DNA of 64,000 nucleotides, from positions 111,746,789 through 111,810,788 of the forward strand of contig CM037877.1 in the NCBI GenBank assembly GCA_021292165.1. The letters run 5' to 3'. Both the position numbers and the translations under genes were made by a program. This document shows positions 35,969-47,673 of the stretch, piece after piece (positions within the stretch are counted from its first letter, which is position 1; each line of letters begins with the position of its first letter). The notes under the pieces were generated by a model that had not been told where the DNA came from, ran no database searches, and was given only the letters and a program-made list of their open reading frames with translations. Origin of the DNA: Shinisaurus crocodilurus. Taxonomy: Eukaryota > Chordata > Lepidosauria > Squamata > Shinisauridae.

Positions 35969-36459
35969 CCCCAATACTTAATCAATATTTGATCACTCAA
36001 TTGACCAAGGGTGGTTTCATACACACACAAGGTCAAATGCAAGTTAGCCCTAATTTGATAAACTGGGTCTCTTCCAACCACTGCAAAAATATCATTTTGA
36101 GAACTTATATTTGAAAGAACAGATGAATTAGAAGATAGCATTTTTTTTTTTTAACGGAACAGATGATTTTGGAAGTTAGTTTTATCAATACATTCATAGC
36201 CATCACATTGTGATATTTACTGTGGCCGTGGAAATTGGGCATAGAAAACAAATACAAACTGAACACGGGGGGGCGGGAATTACAACATTTGCAGATCAGC
36301 ATAGTCAGTCAACTATGTATTATTTGATGCTGATGCTGCTGATAATGCCATCAATGTATCCACTGCATCACACAGCAGCAGCGAAAACCTAGGTCCCTGC
36401 CCTGCGTTGCTTACATTTTGACATAGTTGAAGACAAAGGGAAGGCAGAGAAGAGGGAGA

Positions 36460-36649
36460 GCCAGGGTGATGTAGTTAGGCTTGGGAGACCCAGGTTCAAC
36501 TAGCATGCAGCCATCAAGTCCTCTGGTGACAGTCACTCTTGCTCTCAGCCTAACCTACACAACAAGGTTGTTGTGAGCATAAAACAGAGGAGGGGGAACC
36601 GTGTATGCCCCTCTGAGGAAGGGCAGGATAAAAATGTAATAAATAATAA
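36460..36649 (+). mobile_element. tRNA-derived SINE, copy 2 (diverged)
   Basis: The order of segments is the same as 33531-33775 (gccagggtgatgtagttagg, ctctcagcctaacctacaca, gataaaaatgtaataaataa) but with many substitutions and small deletions. Confidence 0.7.
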
Positions 36650-36666
36650 GCAAACATACACTGCAC

Positions 36667-36801
36667 CAGCATTCGCCATCCTGGTGCCCGTCAGATGTTT
36701 TGGACTACAAGTCCCATAATCCCCAACCACAGCCTTGCTGGCTGGGACTCATGGTAGTTGCAGTCCAGAGCATCTGAAGGGCACTAAGTGGGGGAAGGAT
36801 G
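36667..36801. mobile_element. hAT-like MITE (family 2), diverged
   Basis: The left part cagcattcgccatcctggtg and right part ggcactaagtgggggaagga are decayed versions of the family 2 arms. Confidence 0.65.
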
Positions 36802-37258
36802 CACTATGTTAATAATACTTCTCATCCTAACCAGGTGATACTGCCACATGCATGGGGAATGAACCTGACAGTTAAGGGGAAACTCTTCTCCCATCCTAGT
36901 GGCAACTCGGAGGATTTAGGACTAAGTAAAGCTACAGGTGGTCACACATTTCAATGGCCAAGTAATCAAGAGATAATGAGCCTCCATTAACACATTTCAC
37001 TTTCTGGCTATCATTCAGAACCTTTGCTCTAGGAAATTGCATAGCTGGCTGAGGAATGCTGGGAGTTTTAGACATTTTCCCTGTCTAAACCGGCATAGGA
37101 TTGTGCCCTAAAAGATGTTTGAAAGCCATCTACGTAGATAGACATTAATGCAAGAGCTCACCACAAACTGTTCCCGACAAATCTTGGGTGCAATCCTAGC
37201 CAAAGTTAAGCACTTCTGAGTCCCTTCCTTTCAGTGGCAAAGTTAAGTAGGTACATAA

Positions 37259-37410
37259 ATCCTCACAACAACCCTGTGAGGTAGGTTAGGCTGAGAGTCA
37301 GTGACTGGCCCAAAGTCACCCGGTGAGTTTCATGGCTGAGCAGGGACTAGAACCCGGATCTCCCAAGTCCCAGTCCAACACTCTCACCACTATGCCACCC
37401 TGGCTCTCTA
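37259..37410 (-). mobile_element. tRNA-derived SINE, copy 3 (3' truncated)
   Basis: Minus-strand copy of the same SINE from the tRNA-like head (near 37408) to the middle region; it lacks the L2-type tail. Confidence 0.78.
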
Positions 37411-38308
37411 TCTATCTGATTTATTCATTATCAATAGGGAAACTTGATTTTCAAAACTATGAAACCTACACAATGACACTGCAGCAAGGAAATAAAAATA
37501 ATAATAAAGGGGCACAATCCAGCCAAAGTTAGGCATTTTTAAGTCCTATTCACTGAGATGGAAAAGATTGATGCTGATATTGAACCCTTTTTCTTCTGAT
37601 AATTTATATCCCCTTTGAAGTTCTGGCTTCTATAATGAAATATGACTCCATCTGGCAAAGTGGAGTACAGAGGTCAGGCTACCAGACTCAATGCAAAACA
37701 AGTATCAGGTACTTGTCCAATGGCAGCTACATACAAAACTTCATCCCCTGTTTGCAAAGGGTGCACATGCGCAAATAGGGTTCTAACACAGACGCTCAAA
37801 ACATGGGCAAATGGCACTGTGGATTTTGGACAATAAGTTGATAGAAATAAATAAATTTGTATATACTCATCTAAGTTGACAATGCTATTTTGTCAAGTTC
37901 TGGTGGATACTTTTCAGTTTGTTCAGCCCGAGGATGTGGACAGGATTCTTGGAGAAGTGAGACCTGTCACATATATACTTGACCGATGCCCATCCTGGCT
38001 GGTAAAAGCAGCAGGGAAGACTTGATATACTGGGTGGCAGATATTATTAGTGCCTTGCTGCATTAAATATTGTTCGATTTGTCTTAAAAGAGGCAGTGGA
38101 CAGGCCTTTGCTGAAGAAAACTTTGCTACATGCTACTGATTTCACTAACTATTGTTTAGTCCCAAATATACTATTCCTGGGGAAAGTACTGGAGCATGTG
38201 GTGGACTTGCAACTACAGGATTTCTGGATACCACTGATTAGTGAGATCCTTTTCAGTGTGGTTTCTCAGTCTGGTTCGGGGACAGAAATAATTTTGGTCA
38301 CCATAGTG

Positions 38309-38431
38309 CAGGGCTCTCCAACCTTGGGTCCCCAGATGTTGCTGGCCTACAGCTCCCAGCATGGCTAATGGCAAGGGATTCTAGGAGCTGTAGTCCAGCA
38401 ACATCTGGGGACCCAAGGTTAGAGAGCCCTA
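38309..38431. mobile_element. hAT-like palindromic MITE (family 1), decayed TSD
   Basis: Same inverted arms as 18100-18235. The flanking octamers CCATAGTG and TCCTAGTG agree at six of eight positions. Confidence 0.82.
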
Positions 38432-38473
38432 TCCTAGTGGGTTACTGACACTGGTTGCTAGACAGGGGGAGTA

Positions 38474-38719
38474 CATTTATTTATTTATTTATTTATTATA
38501 GTTATACCCCACCTTTTTTCCTCCAAGGAACCCAAGGCGGCTTACATAATCCTCCTCCTCCTCTCCATTTTATCCTCACAACAACCCTGTGAGGTAGGTT
38601 AGGCTGAGAGTCAGTGACTGGCCCAAAGTCACCCAGTGAGTTTCATGGCCAAGCGGGGACTAGAACTCGGATCTCCAGAGTCCCAGTCTAACACTCTAAC
38701 CACTAAGCCACACATCTGG
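38474..38719 (-). mobile_element. tRNA-derived SINE, copy 4
   Basis: Near-complete minus-strand copy with the (TTTA)n tail at 38474-38498, the ccaaggcggcttacataatc segment and the head near 38719. Confidence 0.82.
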
Positions 38720-38923
38720 ACATCTCAACAGTTTTTGATACTATCAACTGTAGTTCCCTTCTAAGACACATAGAGCTTATGGGGCCTACTGGCATCGTTT
38801 TATGGTTGTTCCAATCATTACTGGACAGCAGGTCTCAGAAGGTGGTAGTGGAAGACTTCTGCTTGTCCCCATGGCCACTGGCTTTGGGGATTCCTGCAAC
38901 AGTCCATTGTGTATTTTGAACAG

Positions 38924-39086
38924 GCCTGTGGCTTACGCTGGCTCAGCTTGTCTGAGTGTGGAAAGTTAAGCAGGGTCAGGCCTGGTTATTACTTGAATGG
39001 GAGACCCCTCCTCTAGTTTCTTGCATTGAGCAGGGGGTTGGACTCGATAGCCTTGTAGGCTCCTTCCAACACTACGATCTATGAAA
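38924..39086 (+). mobile_element. 5S-rRNA-derived SINE with CR1 3' tail, copy 5
   Basis: Plus-strand copy running from gcctgtggcttacgctggct through gttaagcagggtcaggcctg and gaatgggagaccc to the CR1 tail gttggactcgatagccttgt. The head beginning gcctgtggc echoes the start of 5S rRNA (GCCTACGGCC). Confidence 0.88.
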
Positions 39087-39772
39087 CCACTTGACACAAT
39101 TAAGCAAGATTTCATGACAACGAAGTGCCGTTAAAAGCAATGGAACAGAACTTGTGACTAGCTTAAATCCAATTGATTCCAATGGGAATCCAGCTGCAAT
39201 CCTGTGCAAGCTTTCTTGGGAGTAAGTCCCAGTGAACTCAGTGTAACTGAATTCTTAATAAGTTGCACAGTTAAGTTTCTTAACTCTCATTGACTTGAAT
39301 GGAACTTAAGCAACTTTGGCACTTCCAAGATTTGCAGCCATTCTTTTTGGCCTATTAGCACCAAGATACAAATATTAATTGTGTGAAACTGGTGTGCAGC
39401 CTTGATCCTGTACATGTTTACTGGGAAATAAACATTTCAACGGTACTGACTTCCAAGTAAGTGTGTGTAGGACTGTGGTGTTAGTCAAAAAAATACTTCC
39501 ACCTGCAGTTCTTACTGAAAGCTGTTCTGGGAGCACGCTGATACATTTCGGCACTCTTTGCTATATAGGCAATATATTCTGGGTAATGGAATAAAACTTG
39601 TCATGCCACACAAATACATCTCAAAGGAGACAAACAGCCTGATCATATACATGCAAACTCAGAAGGACATTCCACCAAGTCCAATGATACTTGGAAGTAA
39701 GCCCCATTGGATACAGCGGGATACTTACGAGTCAACATGGACAGGATTCAGGTGTGTGCTGTTCATTTAGAA

Positions 39773-39892
39773 CAGTGTTCTACAACCTTCGGTCCCCAGA
39801 TGTTTTTGGCCTACAACTCCCAGCATGCTGGCTGGGGAATGCTGGGAGTTGTAGGCCGAAAACATCTGGGGACCGAAGGTTGGAGAACACTG
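39773..39892. mobile_element. hAT-like palindromic MITE with perfect 8-bp TSD (family 1 relative)
   Basis: The arms begin cagtgttctacaaccttcgg and mirror each other nearly completely. The flanks are ATTTAGAA on both sides (39765-39772 and 39893-39900). Confidence 0.9.
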
Positions 39893-39899
39893 ATTTAGA

Positions 39900-41270
39900 A
39901 TTTCCATAGTACGTCCCACACTACATAGTACTGACTACATAGTACATCCCACACTGATTCTAGGGCTCAATTAGTATTTTCAGGGTTTGGATTCTAGAGG
40001 TAATTCACAGAGCAGCTTGGACTTTCCAGTCCTCTGTCAAGGTAGTTTTTTGTACTTTTTAAAAAGAGAGTATAACTAAAACAATTATTTTGTTTTTAAA
40101 AAATTGTTTAAGAAGAGTCCGACAAGTCACTTTACCTAGAATTTTGATCCTAGATTGTTAAAATCTCTCAGTAGTCTGCTAGTAGATTTTTGAGAGGGGA
40201 AGGACGCCAGGAAAAAAAGGAAAGGAAGGAAGACTTTAGTGCACTTAAATCAAGCCATTTTTAAGGCATGGGAGCAAATGCCTCTCTTAATAGGAACAGG
40301 AGATAAAACAAACAGAACAAATGAAGTGTTGATGAGGTGCATTTGGAATGCAGGAATCTCCTGCCTGCCTCCCATCTTGGCGGGAGGTGGGAGAGATTGG
40401 CAAAGGAGTGAGAAGTGTTAAAAGTAAACAAAGCTAAAAAGGGGCTGACCCAAACAAACAGCAGGCTGGCACCTCCACTAAACCTTATCTCCTCTCCCTG
40501 CTGGATCTCATTAAAGGCACTCTAAATCCCATCAAGGGCTCATTTACACCCCAGCCTGCCGCCTCTCCTTTTTCTTTTCTTTTTTCTTTTTATAAAGAAG
40601 ACAGCCAGTCAACCACCCATGCTATCTCCATCACTCTCCAGCATGCCACATTTTCTTTCTCAGCCTCTGGAAAGGTGACTTCCCCTCCTACAATCCAAGG
40701 CAGCCTTTGCGTGCACCCAGGAGATCCTGGGTCTGTGCAACCCACTCAGGGTCTGCTCGGAAGCAAGTCTCCTACTGAGTTCAACGGAGCTCATGCCCAA
40801 GGGACGCACGAGGAGAAAGGAAACCCTAAATACTAGGGTCAGATTCTAGAGACGTAGCCGAGCTGGTATGCTGTGTTGATGAAGCAAGAGCAACCAAAGA
40901 GTGCGAGGGGCACCTTAGGGTGCAATCCTATGCCTGTTTGGACAGGGGGGGAGGAAATCCTACGATTCCTATGCTGGGAGTTGTAGGACTTTTTTCTGCA
41001 TAAACCGGCATAGGATTGCGTCCTGAACGACTTCTAGATTGGCTGCTCAATTCCCACGAGTGCTTAGAGAGAAGTCGGTCCCGCTGTGATCAACGGGGCT
41101 TACTCCCGGGCAAGTACGCATGTGGTCAAGCTTTGATTGCCATGTAAGTGAACCACTGCCGCAGTACTTCCGACCAAGCAGGCCTCTGGTGCACAAATGC
41201 TTATGCCCCAAGATGTCCATCAGCCTTTACGATGCCAGAAGGCAAATCAAAAGGCACTGTGTACAATGCA
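39900..41270. other. Non-coding intronic sequence approaching the CpG island
   Basis: Contains scattered fragments of a common reptile repeat with words such as ggggcttactcccgggcaag (41096) and tgctgggagttgtaggactt (40973). No exon seen. Confidence 0.4.
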
Positions 41271-41375
41271 ATGTAAGTCCTACTTAGAGTAGACCCATTG
41301 AAAGGAATGGGAATTACGTTAGTCATTACTAACTTAATTTATTTAATGTGTCTACTCTAAGTAAGATTTTACCCA
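41271..41375. mobile_element. Short palindromic element, third copy of the family
   Basis: aagtcctacttagagtagac and tgtctactctaagtaagatt are inverted; the interior attactaacttaatttattt matches 43291-43419. Confidence 0.65.
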
Positions 41376-41522
41376 ATCACTCCCCCTGCATTCAATGGGG
41401 TCGGGCCGTAGCCAAGGGTGGTCTGCTCCCCAATTTTCTCTGCCCCCATTTTATTTTTTTTTACAAACAAATAATTTTAAAAGTTTACAATTTTGTCTTC
41501 AAAAAGACTGCAAACTAGATGA

Positions 41523-41523
<1 letters not shown>

Positions 41524-41557
<34 letters not shown>
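41524..41557. repeat. Microsatellite (CA)n at the edge of the CpG island
   Basis: About 16 CA units. Confidence 0.93.
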
Positions 41558-41558
<1 letters not shown>

Positions 41559-41559
41559 T

Positions 41560-42890
41560 TTGGCGGCCCGCTCCCCCAGAACGTTTAGGCTGATTACGGG
41601 CCTAGATAGGGCTACTCGGTTCCGCCGCGTAAGACACGCTTCGGATCGCGCTGCTAGTGCGCAGTCCAACGCGGCCCGGACGGGGCGAGGGAGAGCTCCG
41701 CTTGCAGGCAACACTTTTTCCATCTCCAGCATTCCTTCTGACAAGCGAGCCAGCGTGCAGCTAAAGCTCGGTTTAAAACACACTTTCTCTTACGCGTGCA
41801 AAGGTGCGAAGGACAGCTACAACAACCCGGGGGGAGCGAGGAGGATCACAGCTCAGATGCTGAGGCTAATGAGGATCATTATTATCATCACCATCGTTAT
41901 TAATCGTTTGCCAGTGCTGCCCTTCTTGAGCCTCTTGAAAAGGGAGGGGGGTGCGCTACTACAAAGACACAGAGTTTGAGAGGCATCCCTCTAATTTCAG
42001 CTCACAACGGTTACTGAGCAGCAAACTCCCAAGTCGCCTCTTTCCTTCGACTATTCCCCCCCCCCCACAAAGTTCGCAAGACGAACTCGTAGAAGCTCTT
42101 GCCCCACCGCCCCGGGCCATCTCGGACTGCCCTCGCCACCCGCGGGGAGTGAACTTACTTTCCTGTGGAGTTCGCAGCTGGTTGCAGCAGGATCTCGGCT
42201 CTGCTTCGCTCCCGCCAGCAGGAGGAGGAGGTAGTTGAGCAGCAAGCAAGCCCCGGCGCTGTGCACCACCATCCTACTTAACTCCACGCCCGGAGCACGG
42301 ATTGAGGGGAGGGGGGGGGAGTGGGAGAGACGCGAAGCAGGGTGGGGGGGGAGTGGAATCTCACTCACTCTGCAAAAACTGCAGAAAAAGTTTTGAGGAG
42401 CTGTTTAAAAAAAAAAAAAAACACAAACCAAAAAGAGAGAGATGAAAGTGTGTTTTTCTTTCGGTATGCCTACAGCGGCTGCCCTAGCGGCCCAATCCCA
42501 AATCATCCGCTCGCCAAGCCTTCCAGGCGCTGCCCCCTCCCCTTAAAGGCTCCCTGTGCCAGGCTACGAGGAGGGGGGGTCGCCATGCCGCGGGTGGGTG
42601 TGGGGTTGGCGGCGGGCGGCACTTCCCCAGAGGGACCGATCCCTCCCTCCCTCCAGCTCTTGCCTTCTTCCCCCTTGCAAAGCTTGTTCCAGTGCCGAGC
42701 GGCGGAGGCTCTGCAATTCCGGCAACAGCCCCTGGATGGAGGAGGCACGAAGTCACACGCTCAGTGGGATTGGCCGCAGGAGGTGCCTAACCCTAAACTC
42801 TCTCTCCCCCCACCCCGCGAACAACCCCTGCCTCCTCCCGCTCTGGCTCTCCGCTCGGCCTCCTGCCGGATTGTCCTGACCTGACGAGTT
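41560..42890. promoter_or_regulatory. TRABD2A: CpG island covering the TRABD2A promoter, exon 1 and start of intron 1
   Basis: CG dinucleotides are frequent here (for example 41566-41700, 42100-42200 and 42560-42760), while they are scarce in the AT-rich sequence on either side. The island spans the TRABD2A start codon, as expected for a vertebrate CpG promoter. I see no convincing TATA box; transcription probably starts to the right of 42272 on the minus strand. Long plus-strand open frames here are compositional and not coding. Confidence 0.7.
42159..42272 (-). CDS. TRABD2A: TRABD2A (TIKI1) coding exon 1: start codon and signal peptide
   Basis: This 114-bp exon encodes the first 38 residues of the Wnt-inactivating metalloprotease TIKI1. 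Reading leftwards, the ATG at 42272-42270 has A at -3 and G at +4. The peptide opens MVVHSAGACLLLNYLLLLLA, a clear signal peptide, and ends in CELHRK. The exon closes on AAA followed by a consensus donor GTAAGT (42158 downwards). It joins exon 2 in phase 0, giving CELHRK then QSELNSFLW, which matches the layout I know for vertebrate TIKI1, where a cysteine-containing linker precedes SELNSFLW. An in-frame ATG exists 32 codons upstream (42368), but it would bury the signal peptide behind a proline-rich stretch, so I prefer 42272. The exon sits inside a CpG island, as expected for a first exon. The assignment to this gene rests on the exon-2 match, strand, phase and signal peptide. Confidence 0.8.
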
Positions 42891-43137
42891 GTACTGAAAG
42901 TTCCCTTTCTACTAGTGGTAGGTCACCCAAGCAGCGCCATCCTACAAGGAGACACACCAGCTGCAAAGTAGTTTGGGAGAAAGTGCAACGGGCTATTCAC
43001 GATGCTGCGAGCGCCCAATTCGAGAAAACATACACACACACGACAGCGGATCTGCTGAATACAACGATCTTCGTTCTAGTAAAAACACACACCTTACATT
43101 CTCACACAATAGTGATGCTATAAATATGCAAAAGACT

Positions 43138-43257
43138 TGGATCCAGATTTAGTCACATTTAAAGTAGACCCATTGAAATCAATGGGACTTAAGTGAGTCA
43201 AGACTAACTCGTATCATTTCAATATGTCTACTCAAAGTATGGCCGAATCTGGATCCA
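43138..43257. mobile_element. Short palindromic element with perfect 12-bp inverted ends
   Basis: Ends TGGATCCAGATT and AATCTGGATCCA are exact inverses. Inside, aaagtagacccattgaaatc is mirrored by caatatgtctactcaaagta. Confidence 0.7.
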
Positions 43258-43290
43258 GCCTATGCAGTTGTAACCTGGCGGACACATAGG

Positions 43291-43419
43291 GTAAAATCCA
43301 ATTCAAGTCCTACTTAGAGTAGACCCATTGAAATGAATGGGACTTAAATTAGCCATTACTAACTTAAGTCCCATTTATTTAATGGGTCTACTCAAAGTAG
43401 GACTTGTGTTGGATTTTAC
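43291..43419. mobile_element. Short palindromic element (GTAAAATCCAA ends)
   Basis: gtaaaatccaattcaagtcc and, reversed, GTAAAATCCAACACAAGTCC bound a near-perfect palindrome that includes tacttagagtagacccattg. Same family as 43138-43257 in its interior. Confidence 0.75.
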
Positions 43420-43910
43420 CAATAGAAAGAAATATTGCATTAAATAATGGGCGGAGTGAAATTGCCCTAAATTTGGAGGGACTACAACCTCACTTCCTAT
43501 AAGGATCCTAGTATGAATTTGTGAAGGTTGTCTGTTCTCTCTTATGAACAGTCATGATTGGCGAGGATATCTTTGAAATTTATTCCCCCCACCACCATCT
43601 GTTCGATGGATTTTAGTTAGGGCCTTAGAGCAGCAATCCTATTCCTATGCATACTTTCTTGGGACTAAGCCCCACCAGACAAAGTGGGACTTTATTGTGC
43701 TTACATATTACAATGCAATACATAATAAGAATATGTAATAACTGTAATATTCAATTGATCTGCCTCTGTAATTATTCTGTTTTCTTCATTTGGATGATTC
43801 TTCTACTACCCCATCCTTTCAGGGGTAGGGATGACTTTCTTCCTTTTGTGATGCTAGGAGCAGGCAGCAAAGACTGGAGGGGAAGAAGAGAAGAGAAGCT
43901 ATACAGTGAC

Positions 43911-44574
43911 TGGGTTCACAAGACATGCTCAACCTCAGTAGGTTAATTCCTACCGAGGTTTAGCATGTCATCTGACCCCCCGCAGGGTGCTTCAGAAGCT
44001 CTAAACCACCCTACAAAGCCATGGCTTGTGCTAGGGTTATGGTAACCCTAGTAGGTAGGTTTAGCGTGTTGTCCGAACCTGGAGAACACACTAGCCCTCT
44101 CACAAGCCAAAAGGGGCATAGAGCCCCTTGGCCAGAGCAGCAAACAAGGGCTGCCGCTCTGGCCAATGACAGCTGGTCAAGTGCCCCAACAGCACTTAGT
44201 GCAGCTGTCATCAGCTTCCCCAGTGCGTTCCTGCCGATATCTGTTGGGAGAGCGAGATTGCTCGCAAGCAATTCCACTCTCCTGGCTTCAGCCGGAGCGC
44301 AGGGAGAAGCCCCAAAACACTCCTGCGGCAGTGACAGATACAGACACACAGCTTCGCTTGGTCTCTGGAGTCCTGGACAGCTAAATCCCACCCCCTTTCT
44401 CTTGGGAAAAGGGCAGCAGTGAAAGTGGGGGATCCAGCTGCCCAGGCCTTGTGAGGCCGGACTGGCTGGATCTCACCTCTGCCACTGCCCTTTCAGCAGA
44501 AAGGACAGCGGTGGCAGCGGGTTTCAGAACCTCTGTGGGTTTAAAGTGACATGCAAACCCAGCATGTGTTTTTC
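43911..44574. mobile_element. Foldback-like element related to the 3612-5290 type
   Basis: The ends ctgggttcacaagacatgct and, reversed, CTGGGTTTGCATGTCACTTT are similar and inverted. The left region also contains a sub-palindrome (acatgctcaacctcagtagg with cctaccgaggtttagcatgt). Confidence 0.5.
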
Positions 44575-45002
44575 AGGCTGCAATTCTCTGCATTTTTACT
44601 CAGAAGCCCCACTGACTTCAATTGGGCTCACTCCCAAGTTAAACATGCACAGCTTTGAAAGTGGAGTATTTTATTTATTTATTTATTTATTTATAAACAT
44701 GAGCAGGATCAGGCTGCCAGTCACACCCACCATTTTTCTAGGGCTATTGGCTGGTTAAAGAAACCTTAAGAGATGACTCCTATAGGTTTTACTCAAAATT
44801 TGCACACATCTGCATATGAATGAAACAGTTTTGAAATAGGGGGGATTATTCCTTTGTTTTTAGATGACATGCCCATAATGTTCCAGCAGGTAGCATCTAA
44901 GAAAGAGGCATTCCCTCCTGTGAGAAGGGGGGATGCTTCTTCCAAGATGGTACCTCCCACCTGCAGTTTGTAAACTATTGGTATAAAAATATTTTTTAAA
45001 AA

Positions 45003-45315
45003 AAATAAACATTGTTATCTTTCTAGCCAGCTTTTCAGGGGTAAAACCCTTCAAAGCCTGATTACAATATACTTCAAAATACAAAATAAATATCAAACCA
45101 TAAAAATAAATAATGTTCAATACATGCATCAATTATCTCCCATACATGATGCAGGAGATAAATAAAAGCACAGTAAAATTAATCCAATACAGCCTGGGAT
45201 AAATAAGTCTTTAAAATTCTTCTAAAGGCCAGCAAAGAGGAGGTCACTGTACACACTTCCTGTGGGAGAACATTCCAAAGATATGGGTCCACTACAGAAA
45301 GACCTGCTGCCCAAT
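45003..45315 (-). pseudogene. Diverged LINE 3' end, L2-like
   Basis: On the minus strand the segment around 45180-45300 resembles the SLLAFRRILKTYL type of C-terminus seen in L2-like LINEs, followed by an AT-rich UTR. It is older than the other copies. Confidence 0.4.
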
Positions 45316-45397
45316 TAATTGGGGACATGTTTTTAATTGATCAAAAAGGTTTTAATCAATTCATCTAACCGATTAATTGACTAAGGAATGCTGCCCG

Positions 45398-45398
<1 letters not shown>

Positions 45399-45433
<35 letters not shown>

Positions 45434-45459
45434 ACACACACACACACACACACACACAC
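45399..45459. repeat. Compound microsatellite (CT)n(CA)n
   Basis: About 16 CT units followed by about 14 CA units. Confidence 0.93.
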
Positions 45460-47222
45460 TTTTATAGGGTTTTTGTATATGGAGTTCATAGTCTTCTATT
45501 TGGCAAGTCTGAGCAGAGTTTGAGTTTACAGAAAGCTTGGGGATAATCAATGACATTTGAAGGATGAGATGCTTAAAAGATATGGGGCACTTTCCTTAAA
45601 AGGCTAATAGTCCATTCCTAAGCACATTTACTCAGAAGTAAGTCCTACTGATTTACTCCCAGGTATATGGCACTAAGGTAAAATCTATGCACCCTTCCCT
45701 GGGAGTAAATCCTATTGAACACAGATGGACTTGCAAGTAAATAGCATGAATAGAATTGGTCTCTAATTATTTTCTTTCTTTTCCAAAATACATACCGCAC
45801 TCTTCGATGCTGATTAACTTTCCCAGGAAGGCTTACAATAAACAACAACAATGCAATAATATAAATATAAGAGCAGAAAAAACAATACAATGCAACAGCA
45901 TTGCACAAGGGAAATCTCGACATAATCCATATAAAAATTCAGAACATCTTATGACAGTTTATAAACCTGGGTAAACAAAAGAAAAGGTTTTCACCTGCAC
46001 TAGAAAAATAATAAGGTAAGTACCAGACCACCCCTGCCCGCAGGGAGGTTTCCTCAGACAGGGTACTACCGAAAGGGAAATATAACCACAACTACAGGAA
46101 ATTATGGAAGAAATGAGAGTGCTTTGAAATAAAATAACATACACACCACATGCAGTGGAAGTCACATTGCCTTTTGTGTAACTGAACAACAACCAAATAG
46201 GACTGGAGAAGCCAGATCATGATCCTACAGAAAGTAACATTAATCAGGAACTTGGTCCTTGCAAATTTCCCAGGGCCTGGAAGCACATGATAAAATTCAG
46301 CTGCTAAAAGTAAGGAAGCCAAGTAATGTCTGGATAGGGGAACTACTTGGAAGCCATATATAAGTCACTCTGGGCCAAGCCACACATGATGTGGGAGATC
46401 CACAATTAGATCATCTGATCTATAGGTTTTATTTTAAACCTACAGCCAGGGGACTTTGATTTGAGCAGACTGGCAGCACTGGGGGAGGAGGTATTTAATC
46501 CCACCCACCCCAAGGGTGATTTTACAGTTCTAAAATTGACCTCCATAGCTTGTTCATTTATATATCACCATCAAAGAACATGGCACTCTATAAAAAATGA
46601 GAAGACAGTTACCCCAAGGTGCTTGAAATCTAAAAATGGACATGGGGGGGGGGGCGCAAAAGAGAAAGTGGAAGGGAAATGGAGGCTGGGGCAAATGAGA
46701 AGAATATGTGATTATTTCAGTTATGCATACTTTGGCGTTACAGTAACTAATTATTTAAGTAATCCTTACATCAATGCTGCAAGGCAAGTCACTTACGGCG
46801 CAATCTTATGCATGCCTACTGAGAAGTAAGCCCCATTGAGTTCTATGGGACTTATTTCTAGAAAAGTAAGTACAGGATTACAATCAGGCTGACATCCTAT
46901 GGACTTTTGCTGGGAGTAAGTCCCACTACATAAAATGAGATGATTTTGAGTAAGCATGAGTTGGATTGCACTGTTAGTATTATTACCCTCATATTGCAGA
47001 TATCAGGTTGACACTGAGATAGAATACCTAAGGATACCTCATAAGTTCCTGGCAAGGGCAAGATAGGAAATAATAGGGGCTTCCTAGTTTACAGATCAGT
47101 TTCAGCTGCCACATTATGAAAGCTCTCTAAAATTAGATTTACCGTGGCTGCCTGATGGCAAGAAATAGAAGTGCCATAAAGAAGGAAGTGCTGCATCATG
47201 GTCCTTCGGGTGCAACATTAAT
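45460..47222. other. Intergenic sequence between TRABD2A and the CR1 array
   Basis: Scattered short repeat fragments of the type agtaagccccattgagttct (46826) and gtaagtcctactgatttact (45638). No gene seen. Confidence 0.4.
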
Positions 47223-47643
47223 TAGGGTGCAATCCTGTTGCGCTGATCATAAGCCCCTGAACTCAGAGGCTTCCAAGCATCCTATGCAGAGCAGAAGAGG
47301 CTCTCTTCACCTTCCCATCCTCCCACCGTGCATTTTCACTAGATGAGCTTTTTTTTCAGATGGGGAGGGAAGGAGGCTGGAGAGAGGCCTCGGGATAACT
47401 TGTATCCTGGCCTCTCCTATCTCCTCTTCTCCCCGCCCACCAAAATGCCCCCTTTCCCCCTTCTCCGAGGTCACTTTCCCAATTTGGAGAGAGGCCGGAA
47501 CAGTTTTTTCCACGCTGGCTACGAGGAGGAGTGGGGTTGGAGCTCAGATTCCCAGCTCCAAGATCGGAGCCCTGTCTCTGGGAACCCGAAATATCCTATG
47601 GCCCCCCAGATGCTGTCTAAGGGCCATAGGATTGCTGCTCCCT
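47223..47643. mobile_element. Non-autonomous repeat of about 420 bp, copy 2
   Basis: Second copy of the 35535-35968 family, beginning gggtgcaatcctgttgcgct and ending gccataggattgctgctccc. It lies just to the left of the 311-bp array. Confidence 0.7.
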
Positions 47644-47673
47644 AAGTGGTGTAAAAGAAGTATCATTGCAGTA

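Larger units (their letters stand above)
26127..42158 (-). other. TRABD2A: TRABD2A intron 1 (about 16 kb)
   Basis: Bounded by the exon 1 donor GTAAGT and the exon 2 acceptor TTCCCTTCAG on the minus strand. It is packed with interspersed repeats (5S-SINEs, tRNA-SINEs, L2-like and CR1-group LINE fragments, hAT-like MITEs), itemised separately. I found no additional coding exon inside it. Confidence 0.75.

Noticed and set aside
42051..42368. Longer TRABD2A start at 42368
   Set aside because: It would place a signal peptide 32 residues inside the protein. The downstream ATG has a better context and begins right at the signal peptide.
42321..42884. Plus-strand frame of 187 codons beside TRABD2A exon 1
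   Set aside because: Proline-, serine- and arginine-rich translation of CpG-island DNA with no domain, containing a poly-lysine run from an A tract.
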